Positions 10,244 through 19,261 of a DNA stretch of 48,910 nt are shown here, piece after piece. How positions within the stretch are numbered: the stretch's first letter is position 1; the number at the start of each line of letters is the position of its first letter. The stretch comes from Promethearchaeota archaeon (GTDB taxonomy: Archaea > Asgardarchaeota > Lokiarchaeia > Sigynarchaeales > SOKP01): the NCBI GenBank assembly GCA_019057775.1, contig JAHLWT010000059.1:1-48910 (forward strand), read 5' to 3'. The notes under the pieces were generated by a model, which worked only from the letters and a program-made list of their open reading frames with translations, did not search any database and was not told the origin of the DNA. A program made the position numbers and the translations under genes.

Positions 10244-12598
10244 CTAATCATTCAATTTAATTTCCTTTTTTATTTTCTTTTTTATTGCTTTATTTTGACA
10301 ATAAGTATCTAATAACTCTATTGATAAATTTTTTAATTCATCTGATTTTTTAACATCATTGAGCTTTTCTGCAACTTTTGCTGCCTTCCAACAGGTTTCT
10401 GCATAGAAATCTTTTACGTGATAATCATCTTTATCCTTTTTTAATATCTTTGAAAAAATTTCGTAGGATTCTTCAAATTGCGATAAATTATAAAGTATTT
10501 CGGCTTTCGTATCGATAAACATAAAATAACCTGGCTTTTCATCTAAATTAACAAAAGCCTTTTCAATTAATTCTAAAGCTTTATCATTTTTATTTAATAA
10601 TTTATAGATATTTGCCAAACTATTCCAGTAATAAGGATTAAATTCATAATAATTCTTTTCAAGTAAAGAATCAATTTTTTCTGAATGTATTTCATAAATT
10701 GGCTTTAAAAAATCTTCATTTATTCTCTCGACTTGATATAAAAAATTAATGATTTGAGCATTTTCAATTAAATTTAATGATTGATTAAAGTTGTTATTTA
10801 ATTCTTTTGCAATCTTTTGTTCAAAATCTTCAACCTCATTTAAAAAATTAACTTTTTCATCAGATAAATTAAGAGTTTTAAATTTATCGATATTTTTTTT
10901 GGCATTTTTTAAATATCTAAGGATTCTAATTATGTCTAATTCATATTCTTTTTGTAAATTCACTGCTTGTAAGTACTTACTAAACCAAGCTCGAATTAAA
11001 TTAATAAATATTAGTGGAAGATGTATTTTATATTCTAAGGCTTTCTTATAATTTTCAATTGCTTCAGTAAATTTACCCAAATGTGCCTCAGCTACACCCT
11101 TATTAATTAAGAATTCAGGATAAAATTCTTGTAATTTGTTGATATCTAAGAATTCATCGCACTTTTTAATGGCACCTTTATAATCCTTTAATTTAATTAA
11201 AGTCGCAATGAAATTTACAAATTGCTTATTTTCTGTTGGTTTTACAGGAGTTCCTGCTTTAATAGTGCCTTTTCCTACAAACTTTCTCCACATAACTCTA
11301 TGTTCAGATTTGAAGTCTAGAAATTGGTTATGGTTTTTCAAGATAATCAAGTTTCCGATCAGTGATTCTTCCGTAATATTCTTTTCTTTGAAAGTTGCAC
11401 GAATAAATTCTTTATTTTTAAAATAGTCTAATAAGGAGTTCTCAAAAAGTTGTCGAGTTAAAAAACCATATAATAAATCATTTTGATCTTTGATTTTGCT
11501 TTTACTAATCTCTAGGTAGAAATCTGTATCACTATTTAGGCAAAAATTTAGTACACTAGGGAAGAGATTTATCAGTCGTTTAAATTGCTCTAACAAATCA
11601 TTTGGTAATTCATTTATAAAAAATCGATTTAAGATATAATTCATTGTTCTACTATCTAACATCTCTTCAAAATAATTACTTATATAAAATTTAATTAGGA
11701 TATTTTTCTCATGTAAATTAAATATCATATTAAAAAGAGATCTGAAGTCCTCAATCTCATTTGATAATTTATATTTATTCAAATTTGAAGATTTTACAAT
11801 TTTATCATATTTATTAAGTAGAGTTAAATTTAATTCGATGGATTCTTCAGAAACTTCCAAATTTTCTGAAATATCTTCTAATGTTGACTCACCCTTCATT
11901 ATTAAATGTTCGAGTATTCTAAATTTAATATCTAAATCAATATATATTAAATCTTTAATTACACTAGGAAGTAAATCAAGAATTTGCACTGAATCATAAT
12001 GCTTTATAAAATCACCATTTTTATCAAAGATTGCTATGTATTCATCTTTATTTGATTCATCATTAAAGGTTTGGAGCCAATATAATTTTCCATCAAAAAT
12101 CAAGATATATTTTCTGCTCAAAATAAATGGAATTTTATTTTTGATTTTTGAATCAATAAAATCAAGGGAAGGTATGTATCCTACTTTATGTAATAATTCA
12201 ATTAATTTTTCTCCATTAATGAAAGTGATAAACTTCATTAAATCATCTCGTTCATTTGAATCCCAAGCCTCCCATGCAAAATCTGTAGTAGTTATGAAAA
12301 AAGGTTTACATTCTGTTAAATTGTATCTTTCTACATATCTATCAAATTTAGTTTTAAATGCATCAACATCTTTAGAAGCAACATTCTTATTTTTATTATA
12401 ACCTTTTGCCTCTGCGATTACTGAAGTTCTTGAAAAAGTATGCAATCCCTTTAAATCAATTTCCATTCCTGTCCTTCTTAGATTTTCAATATTACTATAC
12501 CCTTGTGTTCTTAAAAATTGCCTTAAGAAAAATTCAAAACTTTCTCCTTTTTTATTTGTATTTTCTCCTAATAATATAAAATTTGGAAGTTCTAACAT
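10244..12598 (-). CDS. Mrr-like restriction nuclease domain fused to beta module, HTH and TPR repeats
   Basis: A 784-residue protein from ATG 12598. The N-terminus is a PD-(D/E)XK fold: GESFEFFLRQFL (helix with Glu19 or Glu22), GMEIDLKG (Asp48), VIAEAKGY (Glu63-x-Lys65). Residues of about 155-210 form a small beta module (YILIFDGKLYWLQTF, IAIFDKNGDFIKHY) also present in the REase-STAND protein at 42625. A winged-helix-like segment follows (LEDISENLEVSEESIELNL), and the C-terminal half has TPR repeats (LINKGVAEAHLGKFTEAIEN; YWNSLANIYKLLNKNDKALE). Likely role: a DNA-cleaving defence protein whose activity is gated by protein contacts through the TPRs. The target is unknown. No methyltransferase is encoded nearby, so a classical R-M role is unlikely. 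Confidence 0.75.
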   Translation of the reverse strand: MLELPNFILLGENTNKKGESFEFFLRQFLRTQGYSNIENLRRTGMEIDLKGLHTFSRTSVIAEAKGYNKNKNVASKDVDAFKTKFDRYVERYNLTECKPFFITTTDFAWEAWDSNERDDLMKFITFINGEKLIELLHKVGYIPSLDFIDSKIKNKIPFILSRKYILIFDGKLYWLQTFNDESNKDEYIAIFDKNGDFIKHYDSVQILDLLPSVIKDLIYIDLDIKFRILEHLIMKGESTLEDISENLEVSEESIELNLTLLNKYDKIVKSSNLNKYKLSNEIEDFRSLFNMIFNLHEKNILIKFYISNYFEEMLDSRTMNYILNRFFINELPNDLLEQFKRLINLFPSVLNFCLNSDTDFYLEISKSKIKDQNDLLYGFLTRQLFENSLLDYFKNKEFIRATFKEKNITEESLIGNLIILKNHNQFLDFKSEHRVMWRKFVGKGTIKAGTPVKPTENKQFVNFIATLIKLKDYKGAIKKCDEFLDINKLQEFYPEFLINKGVAEAHLGKFTEAIENYKKALEYKIHLPLIFINLIRAWFSKYLQAVNLQKEYELDIIRILRYLKNAKKNIDKFKTLNLSDEKVNFLNEVEDFEQKIAKELNNNFNQSLNLIENAQIINFLYQVERINEDFLKPIYEIHSEKIDSLLEKNYYEFNPYYWNSLANIYKLLNKNDKALELIEKAFVNLDEKPGYFMFIDTKAEILYNLSQFEESYEIFSKILKKDKDDYHVKDFYAETCWKAAKVAEKLNDVKKSDELKNLSIELLDTYCQNKAIKKKIKKEIKLND

Positions 12599-12785
12599 AA
12601 ATTATTACCTTAGTTAATTGAATTTTCATTTTAAAGTATTTTCCTAATTAAAAAATAAATTAGTAGAATAATAAAGATTATTATTTCTTATCTATTATTA
12701 ATTAAAATTAATTTTGAATTTACTGCTATCTGAGAACATCATTAGGTATGGGTTGCAGAAAGGAATTTAAGATCATTGTTAGTAT

Positions 12786-12875
12786 ATGACCGAAACCTCC
12801 CCCATAAGAACATATTTACAAGAGCTTGGATTTGATTTTGCTAATCCCTACAAATATTCAGAAACATTTTATTAG
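12786..12875 (+). other. Small ORF, 29 codons
   Basis: ATG 12786 opens MTETSPIRTYLQELGFDFAN and closes at TAG 12873. The composition is protein-like, but it is only 29 residues long and has no ribosome-binding site. It lies 39 bases upstream of the XPF nuclease start, where it could be a leader peptide or, more likely, a relic of a lost gene. Confidence 0.3.
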
Positions 12876-12884
12876 TTTTTTTTC

Positions 12885-12894
12885 TTTTATAAAT
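12885..12894 (+). promoter_or_regulatory. Archaeal TATA box for the XPF/HhH operon
   Basis: TTTTATAAAT lies about 25 bases before the ATG at 12915, the usual archaeal TATA-to-transcription-start distance. The transcript would then be leaderless or nearly so, which fits the lack of a Shine-Dalgarno sequence before the XPF gene. Confidence 0.4.
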
Positions 12895-12914
12895 TCAGGA
12901 ATTAGTAACTTCTC

Positions 12915-13679
12915 ATGACCGTAAATAAGCTTCCAGCAGAAATCAAGACATCAAAAAAATTACTTCATATCCTCGTAGATAATAGAGAGCATAAACTCAT
13001 GGCTCTCTTAGATAAGAAGAAAGATACCATCACCTATGATTCAGAACAATTGGATATTGCAGATATAGTTATCTCGGAGGAAGTAGCCATCGAACGTAAG
13101 GAAGGGTTCGACTTTGTCTCATCAATAATGGACAACCGCCTGTTTGAACAATTACTTCGCTTGAAGGATACATATGAAACGCCCATCTTGATACTCGAAG
13201 GCTTGAACGATAAGGTATTTAATAAAGTAGGCATGAAAATCTCTTCTATTTATGGAGCACTTACCTTCATTTCCTATAAACTTGGAATTTCTGTCATCCC
13301 TACTAGGAACCTCGAAGATACTGTAATTACAATTGAACGAATCGCATACAGGGAACAAGTAAAAAATGATATGCCTCTTCTTTCCAGAAAGGCACCAAAA
13401 AAAATGTCCAAAGAAGACCGGAGAATTTATATCATAGAAGGATTGGTAGATATTGGCCCCAAAAAAGCAAAACTCCTTATCGAGAAATTTAAGACTCCAC
13501 ATAGAGTACTCAAGGCAATTAAGAACACAAACATTACTTTCACTAGGACAGGGAACCCAAAGGGAATTGATGGCCCTCTAAAAGAGTTAAAAGGGTTCAG
13601 TTGGAAATTCGTTCAAAAAAATAAGAAGATTTTATTCACCAAATCTGAAATCAATAAAATAATACAGTCGAAAGATTGA
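12915..13679 (+). CDS. XPF/ERCC4-type structure-specific endonuclease
   Basis: 254 residues from ATG 12915. The ERCC4 nuclease core is visible: VDNRE (22-25), then LDIADIVISEEVAIERKEGFD (about 46-66) with the ERK-x3-D signature, then the helix SIMDNRLFEQLLRL. Two helix-hairpin-helix elements follow (YIIEGLVDIGPKKAKLLIEK near 162-185; a second, looser one near 215-240). The family cuts 3'-flap, fork and bubble DNA, usually as a dimer. As in crenarchaeal XPF there is no helicase domain. The gap between the two HhH elements (RTGNPKGIDGPLKEL) is unusual, and I see no clear PCNA-binding tail. The next gene starts 13 bases downstream, so the two are probably co-transcribed. Confidence 0.85.
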   Translation: MTVNKLPAEIKTSKKLLHILVDNREHKLMALLDKKKDTITYDSEQLDIADIVISEEVAIERKEGFDFVSSIMDNRLFEQLLRLKDTYETPILILEGLNDKVFNKVGMKISSIYGALTFISYKLGISVIPTRNLEDTVITIERIAYREQVKNDMPLLSRKAPKKMSKEDRRIYIIEGLVDIGPKKAKLLIEKFKTPHRVLKAIKNTNITFTRTGNPKGIDGPLKELKGFSWKFVQKNKKILFTKSEINKIIQSKD

Positions 13680-13692
13680 AATTTTGGAGAAA

Positions 13693-14493
13693 ATGAGCGA
13701 ACTTGCAAATTGTGGCGTTGGAACTCGTGCACTAAATAAATTATATAACTTAGATATTACAACAGTTGAAGAACTTGCAGTTACACCTGCTTATCAATTA
13801 GTAGATGCAGGAATTGCCAAAACGACTGTTAATAAAATATTGAAAAGTGCCAGAAAAGCTTATATGGATATCCACAAATTCACTAACCCTTATGGTAAAA
13901 GATTTGTAATAAAGGGTGTTAATTTACAACAAGCGACAATTTTAGGCAAGATACAGAAACATTTAACTTACTTGAATGGATCTCCTTATTCTGTAAGGGC
14001 TTTTTATAATTTTGATACTCATCTTGATTTTTATATAGATGTATATAATAGTAAAGAAGAAATTGGGATAGGTGAATATACAGATAAAAAAGATAAAATA
14101 TATTGGAACAGAGGGGAATTTTGGGGCTCCTTCGGGGGCATATTTTATAAACTGGAAAAAGGTAGAGTTGTTTTACTTTGGTATCATCCATATTATGCAA
14201 ACACAGCTTTTCCCATATTAAAAAAAATCCCTGAAGATTTATTGGAATTATCATATCTAAAATATTGCTGTATACTATGTACTCACAGAGCAATTGAGCG
14301 CATGCCTGAGACCATCAGGAGTAATGATATTTTTGAGGTAAATATAGAACCGCTCGAAACAAATACTCCCGGTTATGATCAAATGATTAATGAGTTGGGT
14401 TCTGAGGTTAAAATAATAAGGAAAGCAGCTCTTGGCGGATATGATAACGGATTGGACTTTTTACTTGAAGAAGCTTTTATTAGAAGTAGTTAA
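13693..14493 (+). CDS. HhH-domain protein, partner of XPF nuclease
   Basis: 266 residues from ATG 13693, with TTGGAG just before it; an in-frame TTG at 13684 is an alternative. The first 50 residues form a RadA/Rad51-type N-terminal helix-hairpin-helix domain (CGVGTRALNKLYNLDITTVE). The remaining 200 residues are an unknown domain with several aromatic-rich strands (YWNRGEFWGSFGGIFYKLEK; VVLLWYHPYYANTAFPILKK) and a Cys pair (YCCILC). Proposed role: DNA-binding partner or regulator of the XPF nuclease, inferred from the operon and the HhH domain. It is not a recombinase, because no ATPase core is present. Confidence 0.65.
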   Translation: MSELANCGVGTRALNKLYNLDITTVEELAVTPAYQLVDAGIAKTTVNKILKSARKAYMDIHKFTNPYGKRFVIKGVNLQQATILGKIQKHLTYLNGSPYSVRAFYNFDTHLDFYIDVYNSKEEIGIGEYTDKKDKIYWNRGEFWGSFGGIFYKLEKGRVVLLWYHPYYANTAFPILKKIPEDLLELSYLKYCCILCTHRAIERMPETIRSNDIFEVNIEPLETNTPGYDQMINELGSEVKIIRKAALGGYDNGLDFLLEEAFIRSS

Positions 14494-14497
14494 AAGT

Positions 14498-16090
14498 TTA
14501 AAATTTACTCCAATCTTCATTATCTTCTTCCATTCTTTCATTAAGGATTTCTTCCAAAACATTTTTACCTACAACATCCTTGGGATTTATTCTTAGTGCT
14601 TTAGTAGCATGAAGTTCTGCTTGGTCAATCATACCTATTTCTTTATATGTAAATGCAAGAGAACTATAAACGTGATTTTCAGGATTTTTCTCTATTGCTT
14701 TTTTATAATATATTATTGCCTTTTCAAAATCATTTGCATTCCTGTAAGCATGTCCCAGATTTTCCCATCCTGATCGATAATCAGGATCACATTTTACTAC
14801 ATGTTCACTTGCAATAACCAAGCTATAATAAGCCTCTTTACCTAAATAATATTCTGCCACTCGTTCCCACATCTCAGCAAAAAGCTTTAAATTGTGATCT
14901 CTAAATTCTCTGTTAAGCTTCACGTTGTTATAAATTTCTAATGCCTTGATTATATTATCACAGTAAGCAAAATGAAGTGCAATTTGAGACTTCACAAATA
15001 TATCTGAAGTAGAATCAACTAAAGTCTCCAATTCTTCATTATCCAAATATTGTAAATACCCTTGATGTAATAAGTAAGATACTACAGTAGGATAGCCTTC
15101 GAGAACTCTTTTCGCTATTTCTTCTTTAAACACTCTTTTAGCTTTTCGATCCCCTGCTATAGTTAGTTTCTTTAATAGATTGAAAGCTATATTGCGGTGT
15201 AGTAACTGTGTATTATAATTATTCTCTGCCCATACTTGAAGGTTAGAACAATGACCAAAGAATTCCGTCTCCGGAGATATTTTAGTAGATTTTAAATACG
15301 GATTTTCCAAAGAAGAGTCCAGGTGAATCGCCGCTTCGTCAATTGACTGAATAAAATCATATTTTTCAATATCTTCTTCAGGAATATTTAATAAAAGGTA
15401 TTGACACTGTAAAAAAAGCTTATCATTTACATAAATCATGGTTTTATCTTCTATGAGCTTGAGTGTAAGATATTTATTTATTGTAAATTCGTCTTTTATA
15501 ACATTTTCAGATTCTTGTCGTACCTTCATATTTTCCAAGATATTATATAAGATTTGTAGTAATTTCTCTTCTGACATATCAGATAATTTCTGAATCTTTT
15601 CTTCAGAATTTAACATCAATAAAAACTCAAAAAACAAACCTCCCTCATTGCAAGGTTTCAGTTCCATTAGATTCACAAATTCTCTGTTTATTTCAACCAT
15701 ATCAACAAAAAGATTAGGAAAATCCTTCCATAACTCTTCACTTTTCAATACAAGATTGAACCTACTTAAAAAATCTTTTATTTGGAACGCGTTATCGACT
15801 TCTTTTATATTCTGTCTTAATTTTGATATTACAACTGTTTCTAAATAATCGGTATAACCTTCCCCAATCAAATATGCAACAATATCAGATAACCCTTTTT
15901 CCAATCTTTTTTTAATCTCTTTTTTAAACACCTTTTCTGCAATAGGGTCACCGGCAATGTACAATCTTTTTAATAGAGGGAAAGCACCATCCTTAACCAT
16001 CAACCACGTATCATAATCATATTCATACCATATCTCAAGGATTTCACATACTCTTTCATAATCAGGCTCAACATACTCCCGATCGAGCAT
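14498..16090 (-). CDS. Asgard-type helical-repeat and TPR protein, 5' end probably incomplete
   Basis: 530 residues from ATG 16090. It contains two copies of a roughly 85-residue unit: VKDGAFPLLKRLYIAGDPIA near 33 and HRNIAFNLLKKLTIAGDRKA near 290, each followed by a helix like RVFKEEIAKRVLEGYPTVVS. Three TPRs follow (GWENLGHAYRNANDFEKAII; VYSSLAFTYKEIGMIDQAEL). I associate this unit with Lokiarchaeal LRR/TPR proteins, so it acts most likely as a protein-interaction scaffold. The frame stays open to 16270 with protein-like sequence (YLLILELNKPSVSLRIYISG; SNISPFKILESENFSSAD) but without a start codon. The true N-terminus is therefore probably lost or frameshifted. It is convergent with the XPF/HhH operon, 4 bases apart. 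Confidence 0.7.
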   Translation of the reverse strand: MLDREYVEPDYERVCEILEIWYEYDYDTWLMVKDGAFPLLKRLYIAGDPIAEKVFKKEIKKRLEKGLSDIVAYLIGEGYTDYLETVVISKLRQNIKEVDNAFQIKDFLSRFNLVLKSEELWKDFPNLFVDMVEINREFVNLMELKPCNEGGLFFEFLLMLNSEEKIQKLSDMSEEKLLQILYNILENMKVRQESENVIKDEFTINKYLTLKLIEDKTMIYVNDKLFLQCQYLLLNIPEEDIEKYDFIQSIDEAAIHLDSSLENPYLKSTKISPETEFFGHCSNLQVWAENNYNTQLLHRNIAFNLLKKLTIAGDRKAKRVFKEEIAKRVLEGYPTVVSYLLHQGYLQYLDNEELETLVDSTSDIFVKSQIALHFAYCDNIIKALEIYNNVKLNREFRDHNLKLFAEMWERVAEYYLGKEAYYSLVIASEHVVKCDPDYRSGWENLGHAYRNANDFEKAIIYYKKAIEKNPENHVYSSLAFTYKEIGMIDQAELHATKALRINPKDVVGKNVLEEILNERMEEDNEDWSKF

Positions 16091-16376
16091 GTCTGCGGAA
16101 GAAAAGTTTTCTGATTCCAGAATTTTAAAAGGTGAAATATTAGATATGGTATATTCATGCGAATTTAGTTTCTTACCTGAGATATAAATTCTTAAAGAGA
16201 CTGAAGGTTTATTTAATTCTAAGATCAGTAAATAATTTCTTGAATTTTTGTCTTTTGGTGGCGTAAGTGATTACCCCCTGATTTCGCCCCACTCTCCCTA
16301 ACCTATTTTTGACGTTTGTTTGCGTCTCGTAGAGTAGGGACCACCTTCTAATTAATAGTTTCAATTTCTTTTATCC
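16091..16376 (-). other. Upstream extension of the TPR protein and GC-richer leader
   Basis: 16091-16270 is in frame with the TPR gene and reads as protein with no start codon. Further upstream (16271-16350) the DNA is noticeably richer in G and C than its surroundings and another frame is open (NRLGRVGRNQGVITYATKRQ). This suggests the 5' end of the gene was disrupted by an indel or a junction here. Confidence 0.35.
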
Positions 16377-16792
16377 TTGAATTTAATTCGTAAATATAAA
16401 ATTGAACAAGAAATATTATATAGGTTCGCAAATGACTCTATATTTAAATTGATCTTGATCACAAGAAGTTCTTTATTGGAATCAGAATTTGGTGCTAGAA
16501 CACTCTCTCGATTGGCATTAACTAATATAAATTTTAGAGCTTATACTGAAGAGCAAGAGAGTTTCATCTCTCGGTTGAGAAAATAGAAGGATTGATTTTA
16601 AGAAAATTTTTCTAAAATTCAAAGAAATGTTTTTTAATATTATTAAATATGAAACTAAGTTGATCACGTCTTGAGCAAATTCAAGTAAGGTCTCGGGAAC
16701 TTAATAATCGCAAGGAATTATTACTTGCTCGAATAATAGAGCTGCTTGAATCCAGGGGGAAAAATTATATTCAGTCCCCCTCCGTAAAATAG
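16377..16792 (+). pseudogene. Degraded gene in two open stretches
   Basis: A first stretch (TTG 16377 to TAG 16586) reads SEFGARTLSRLALTNINFRA and ends EQESFISRLRK. A second (16667-16792) reads LEQIQVRSRELNNRKELLLA and on to IIELLESRGK, a likely coiled coil. Both lack proper starts. They may be pieces of one plus-strand gene. The family is not recognised. Confidence 0.25.
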
Positions 16793-16825
16793 TTCCCACA
16801 CTTCTTCCGTAAAATAGTTCCCGCT
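16782..16825. repeat. Imperfect 24-bp tandem repeat
   Basis: CCGTAAAATAGTTCCC occurs at 16783 and again at 16807, a 24-base period, followed by a looser third match (GCTAAATTG). It lies in the non-coding stretch before the HNH gene. It could be a small direct-repeat binding site or a duplication scar. Confidence 0.55.
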
Positions 16826-16965
16826 CCTCTTGCTAAATTGTTTGTTATGTAAAGGGGATTTAATTAAAGTCCCTCTGAATACATAATTGTAATTTCTAGG
16901 CATATTAATTTTTCCGTGTGTATGCGGGTTTTCTGATTAAATATTACTCAAAAATAGGTGATAAT

Positions 16966-17014
16966 GAGAAAAAGATATATTTCTGTTACATTTATTATAG
17001 AGATAAAACAAAAA
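16966..17014 (+). repeat. Recurrent intergenic element, copy A
   Basis: GAGAAAAAGATATATTTCTG, then TTTATTATAG, then ATAAAACAAAAATAA. It matches two other intergenic sites (copies B and C) over about 50 bases, and copy D in part. It lies about 75 bases upstream of the HNH gene, the same distance as copy B to its gene. The A-rich run followed by ATATATTT resembles an archaeal BRE/TATA promoter. Confidence 0.55.
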
Positions 17015-17047
17015 TAAATTAATGATAAAAAATCAAAAGATGGGGAA

Positions 17048-17992
17048 ATGAGTAAATACAAATTTTCTTTGATAGAAAGGCGAGTAATATATGAAGGTCA
17101 TGGTCCTAAATGTTTCTATTCAGGAAAACCTATTCTTATTAATAATTTTCATATTGATCACATTATACCTGAAAATAAGATAAATGAAGAAGAAGAAATT
17201 AAAGAAAAACTTGGACTTTGGGAAGAATTTAAAATAAATTCTTATTATAATTGGGTTCCATCATATCCTTATGAAAATTCTCGAAAAGGAAAAATTGAGT
17301 ATACCTATAAAACAATTCTTCATTATTTAAATATCATAAAACATAAAGTGCCAAAATTATTAAAATTAGAAGAAAAATATAAGAAAGAAAGAGATAAAGA
17401 TGAAATTTTATCTGACTTAGGTATTAAGTTGGAGTTAGGTATTATAAAGAGAAAGGAAATAATTGAATATTTGGATACACTGGTGAAGTTTAGTTTTAGT
17501 AAGAGTCAAGAGGATTTAGAATATTTCTTGAAGAAATTTCTCTTATTAGACTTTAGATATTATGTTACAGGCCCCGCTCTTCTTACTCGTACAGGATATC
17601 AAGTAGAACATGAAGTATTTAAATTCTTTAAAAAGCATTATAATACAAAATTAGAACCTATGGGTTTTGAGTATGATATTCGTTTTGAAACTAAAGATGA
17701 GATCATGGGTGTCATGATAAAGCTTGTTAAGACAAATATCCGACCTGCAATTAAAGATGAATTGCTTAAAGGATTCCTAAACCATGAGGAAATTTCCAAA
17801 TTAATTCTTATTATATTCTGTTATAGCGAACCAATCAAGATTAAACCTAATATTTTCGGAAATAATATTGATTTTAGCGTTGAAAAATTTAAAGATGACG
17901 ATCTTAAATCAAATCCAAATATAGTAAAATATTTAATAAAGTTCAAAGAGATCAAAAAGACTATAATTGTAGTGTGGAAAAAATTATTATAA
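17048..17992 (+). CDS. HNH endonuclease with additional C-terminal domain
   Basis: 314 residues from ATG 17048, preceded by GGGG. The N-terminal 90 residues carry HNH features: GPKCFYSGKPI (Cys where a zinc knuckle usually begins), FHIDHIIPENK (catalytic Asp-His) and NWVPSYPYENSRKGK (Asn and Lys end of the motif). The zinc cysteines are largely missing, so this is a metal-poor HNH variant. The C-terminal 130 residues (GYQVEHEVFKFFKKHYNTKL; EYDIRFETKDEIMGVMIKLV) resemble a PD-(D/E)XK layout, but the ExK site reads M-I-K, so any second nuclease is probably inactive and may serve DNA recognition. It is a stand-alone gene. A restriction-type defence role is inferred. Confidence 0.6.
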   Translation: MSKYKFSLIERRVIYEGHGPKCFYSGKPILINNFHIDHIIPENKINEEEEIKEKLGLWEEFKINSYYNWVPSYPYENSRKGKIEYTYKTILHYLNIIKHKVPKLLKLEEKYKKERDKDEILSDLGIKLELGIIKRKEIIEYLDTLVKFSFSKSQEDLEYFLKKFLLLDFRYYVTGPALLTRTGYQVEHEVFKFFKKHYNTKLEPMGFEYDIRFETKDEIMGVMIKLVKTNIRPAIKDELLKGFLNHEEISKLILIIFCYSEPIKIKPNIFGNNIDFSVEKFKDDDLKSNPNIVKYLIKFKEIKKTIIVVWKKLL

Positions 17993-18323
17993 TGTTTAAT
18001 ATTTTTTGATCTATCCTTCCTTCAGTTTGAAATTCAATTGTACAATCCTGTCACGATTGTCCTTTTTGTACTTACTCGTACTTTTCACTTTAATCTTCAC
18101 ATAAAAGAGAATGTGGATTTACCTTTTGTCCAATAATTATCATTTAAAGGATTAATGTGAAAATAAATACATTGTATACATTTATCAAAGTAATACGAAG
18201 ATAATATACTCTAACTAAATTTTATTTCCTTAAATCATCATTCTAAATTTGATTAATTAGAATGGTTTTTCGACCTTCTATTTTTTATTAACTTTTATCA
18301 ATATAGTTGATCAGGTATTCCAT
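17993..18323. other. Intergenic region
   Basis: No gene or clear repeat is seen. T-rich runs directly after 17992 could end transcription of the HNH gene, which converges here with the MYG1-family gene. Confidence 0.3.
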
Positions 18324-19214
18324 TTAAATCAATGCATGTTGTATATAAGAGTATAATTCCTCAGTCGACATTCTTTTAACTGTGGCAACAAAGCCTTTTC
18401 TATGAGCAAAATGGGTTTTTTTTAAACCTGATAGTCTATATAAGTCAATATGATCCCCCTTCCCATGCCTTTTTAAACTAATTGTATTTAAGGGGCGATC
18501 ATAAGTGAAAGCGGTAATCCATCCTTTTTTATAATCAGGAAAGTGTTCAGTTTTAAATTTTTTAAGTAAGATCGTTAAATGAACACAATATTTAGGACGG
18601 TCGGTTAAATATAAAAGGACAAGAATCCCTTTAGGATCCTCTATTTTTTGTTTACTCATGATTTGAACGTCTAAATTAGATCCAAAATCGTTTAATATAT
18701 GTTCATATGTGGTAATTCCGTCGAAGAATTCCTTACCGATTCGTTTCATATTTAGAAACATTAACGTATGTTTTTTGTTGTTCTTTTCTATTCTTTTATA
18801 TTTCTGAAATATTTCTAAATAGGCAGTTTTAATAAATGTATCTAACTGGAAATAATCATTGTGAGATAATCCCTTCGGTTTTAAAACTGCACTGAGTCCA
18901 GACGTGTCAATTTCTACTAAGGTAGGAATCCACGAATAAACCGTATTTGCTCGTTCCCATATACTCCATTGTTTTAATAATAAAGAGAACGAGCAATCAT
19001 TCATATCTTCCTGGTGATGGTCAAAAGCTCTTAAATCAGGATCATGCCTTTGACCTATATCAACTTTCCAAATAGCCGAGTCGTTAAGTTCTTCTTCAGT
19101 TATTTCCGCTTGTCTTAGGATCGTGTCAACTTCACTATCCTTATATAAGATCAAACAGGCGGAAAGAAAATCATCTAAATGAGCAAAGCCGGAATGGGTT
19201 ATGATTTTTGCCAT
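18324..19214 (-). CDS. MYG1/UPF0160 family metal-dependent hydrolase
   Basis: 296 residues from ATG 19214. Family signatures: THSGFAHLDDFLSACLIL (residues 6-23; His12, Asp14 and Asp15 are likely metal ligands) and DIGQRHDPDLRAFDHHQED (His-His motif near 65). The MYG1 family belongs to the DHH phosphoesterase group, and the human protein is a 3'-5' RNA exonuclease. The archaeal proteins are uncharacterised. The C-terminal region (GWITAFTYDRPLNTISLKRH; GFVATVKRMSTEEL) is also present, so the protein looks full length. A tiny zinc-binding protein gene lies 47 bases upstream on the same strand and may be co-transcribed. Confidence 0.8.
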   Translation of the reverse strand: MAKIITHSGFAHLDDFLSACLILYKDSEVDTILRQAEITEEELNDSAIWKVDIGQRHDPDLRAFDHHQEDMNDCSFSLLLKQWSIWERANTVYSWIPTLVEIDTSGLSAVLKPKGLSHNDYFQLDTFIKTAYLEIFQKYKRIEKNNKKHTLMFLNMKRIGKEFFDGITTYEHILNDFGSNLDVQIMSKQKIEDPKGILVLLYLTDRPKYCVHLTILLKKFKTEHFPDYKKGWITAFTYDRPLNTISLKRHGKGDHIDLYRLSGLKKTHFAHRKGFVATVKRMSTEELYSYIQHALI

Positions 19215-19261
19215 ATTATATTATAATTCTCTTAAATTTATTTACGTTACTCAAATTGATG

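Noticed and set aside
16783..16830. CRISPR-like direct repeats
   Set aside because: There are only two to three imperfect copies with an 8-base gap, no proper spacers and no cas genes nearby.
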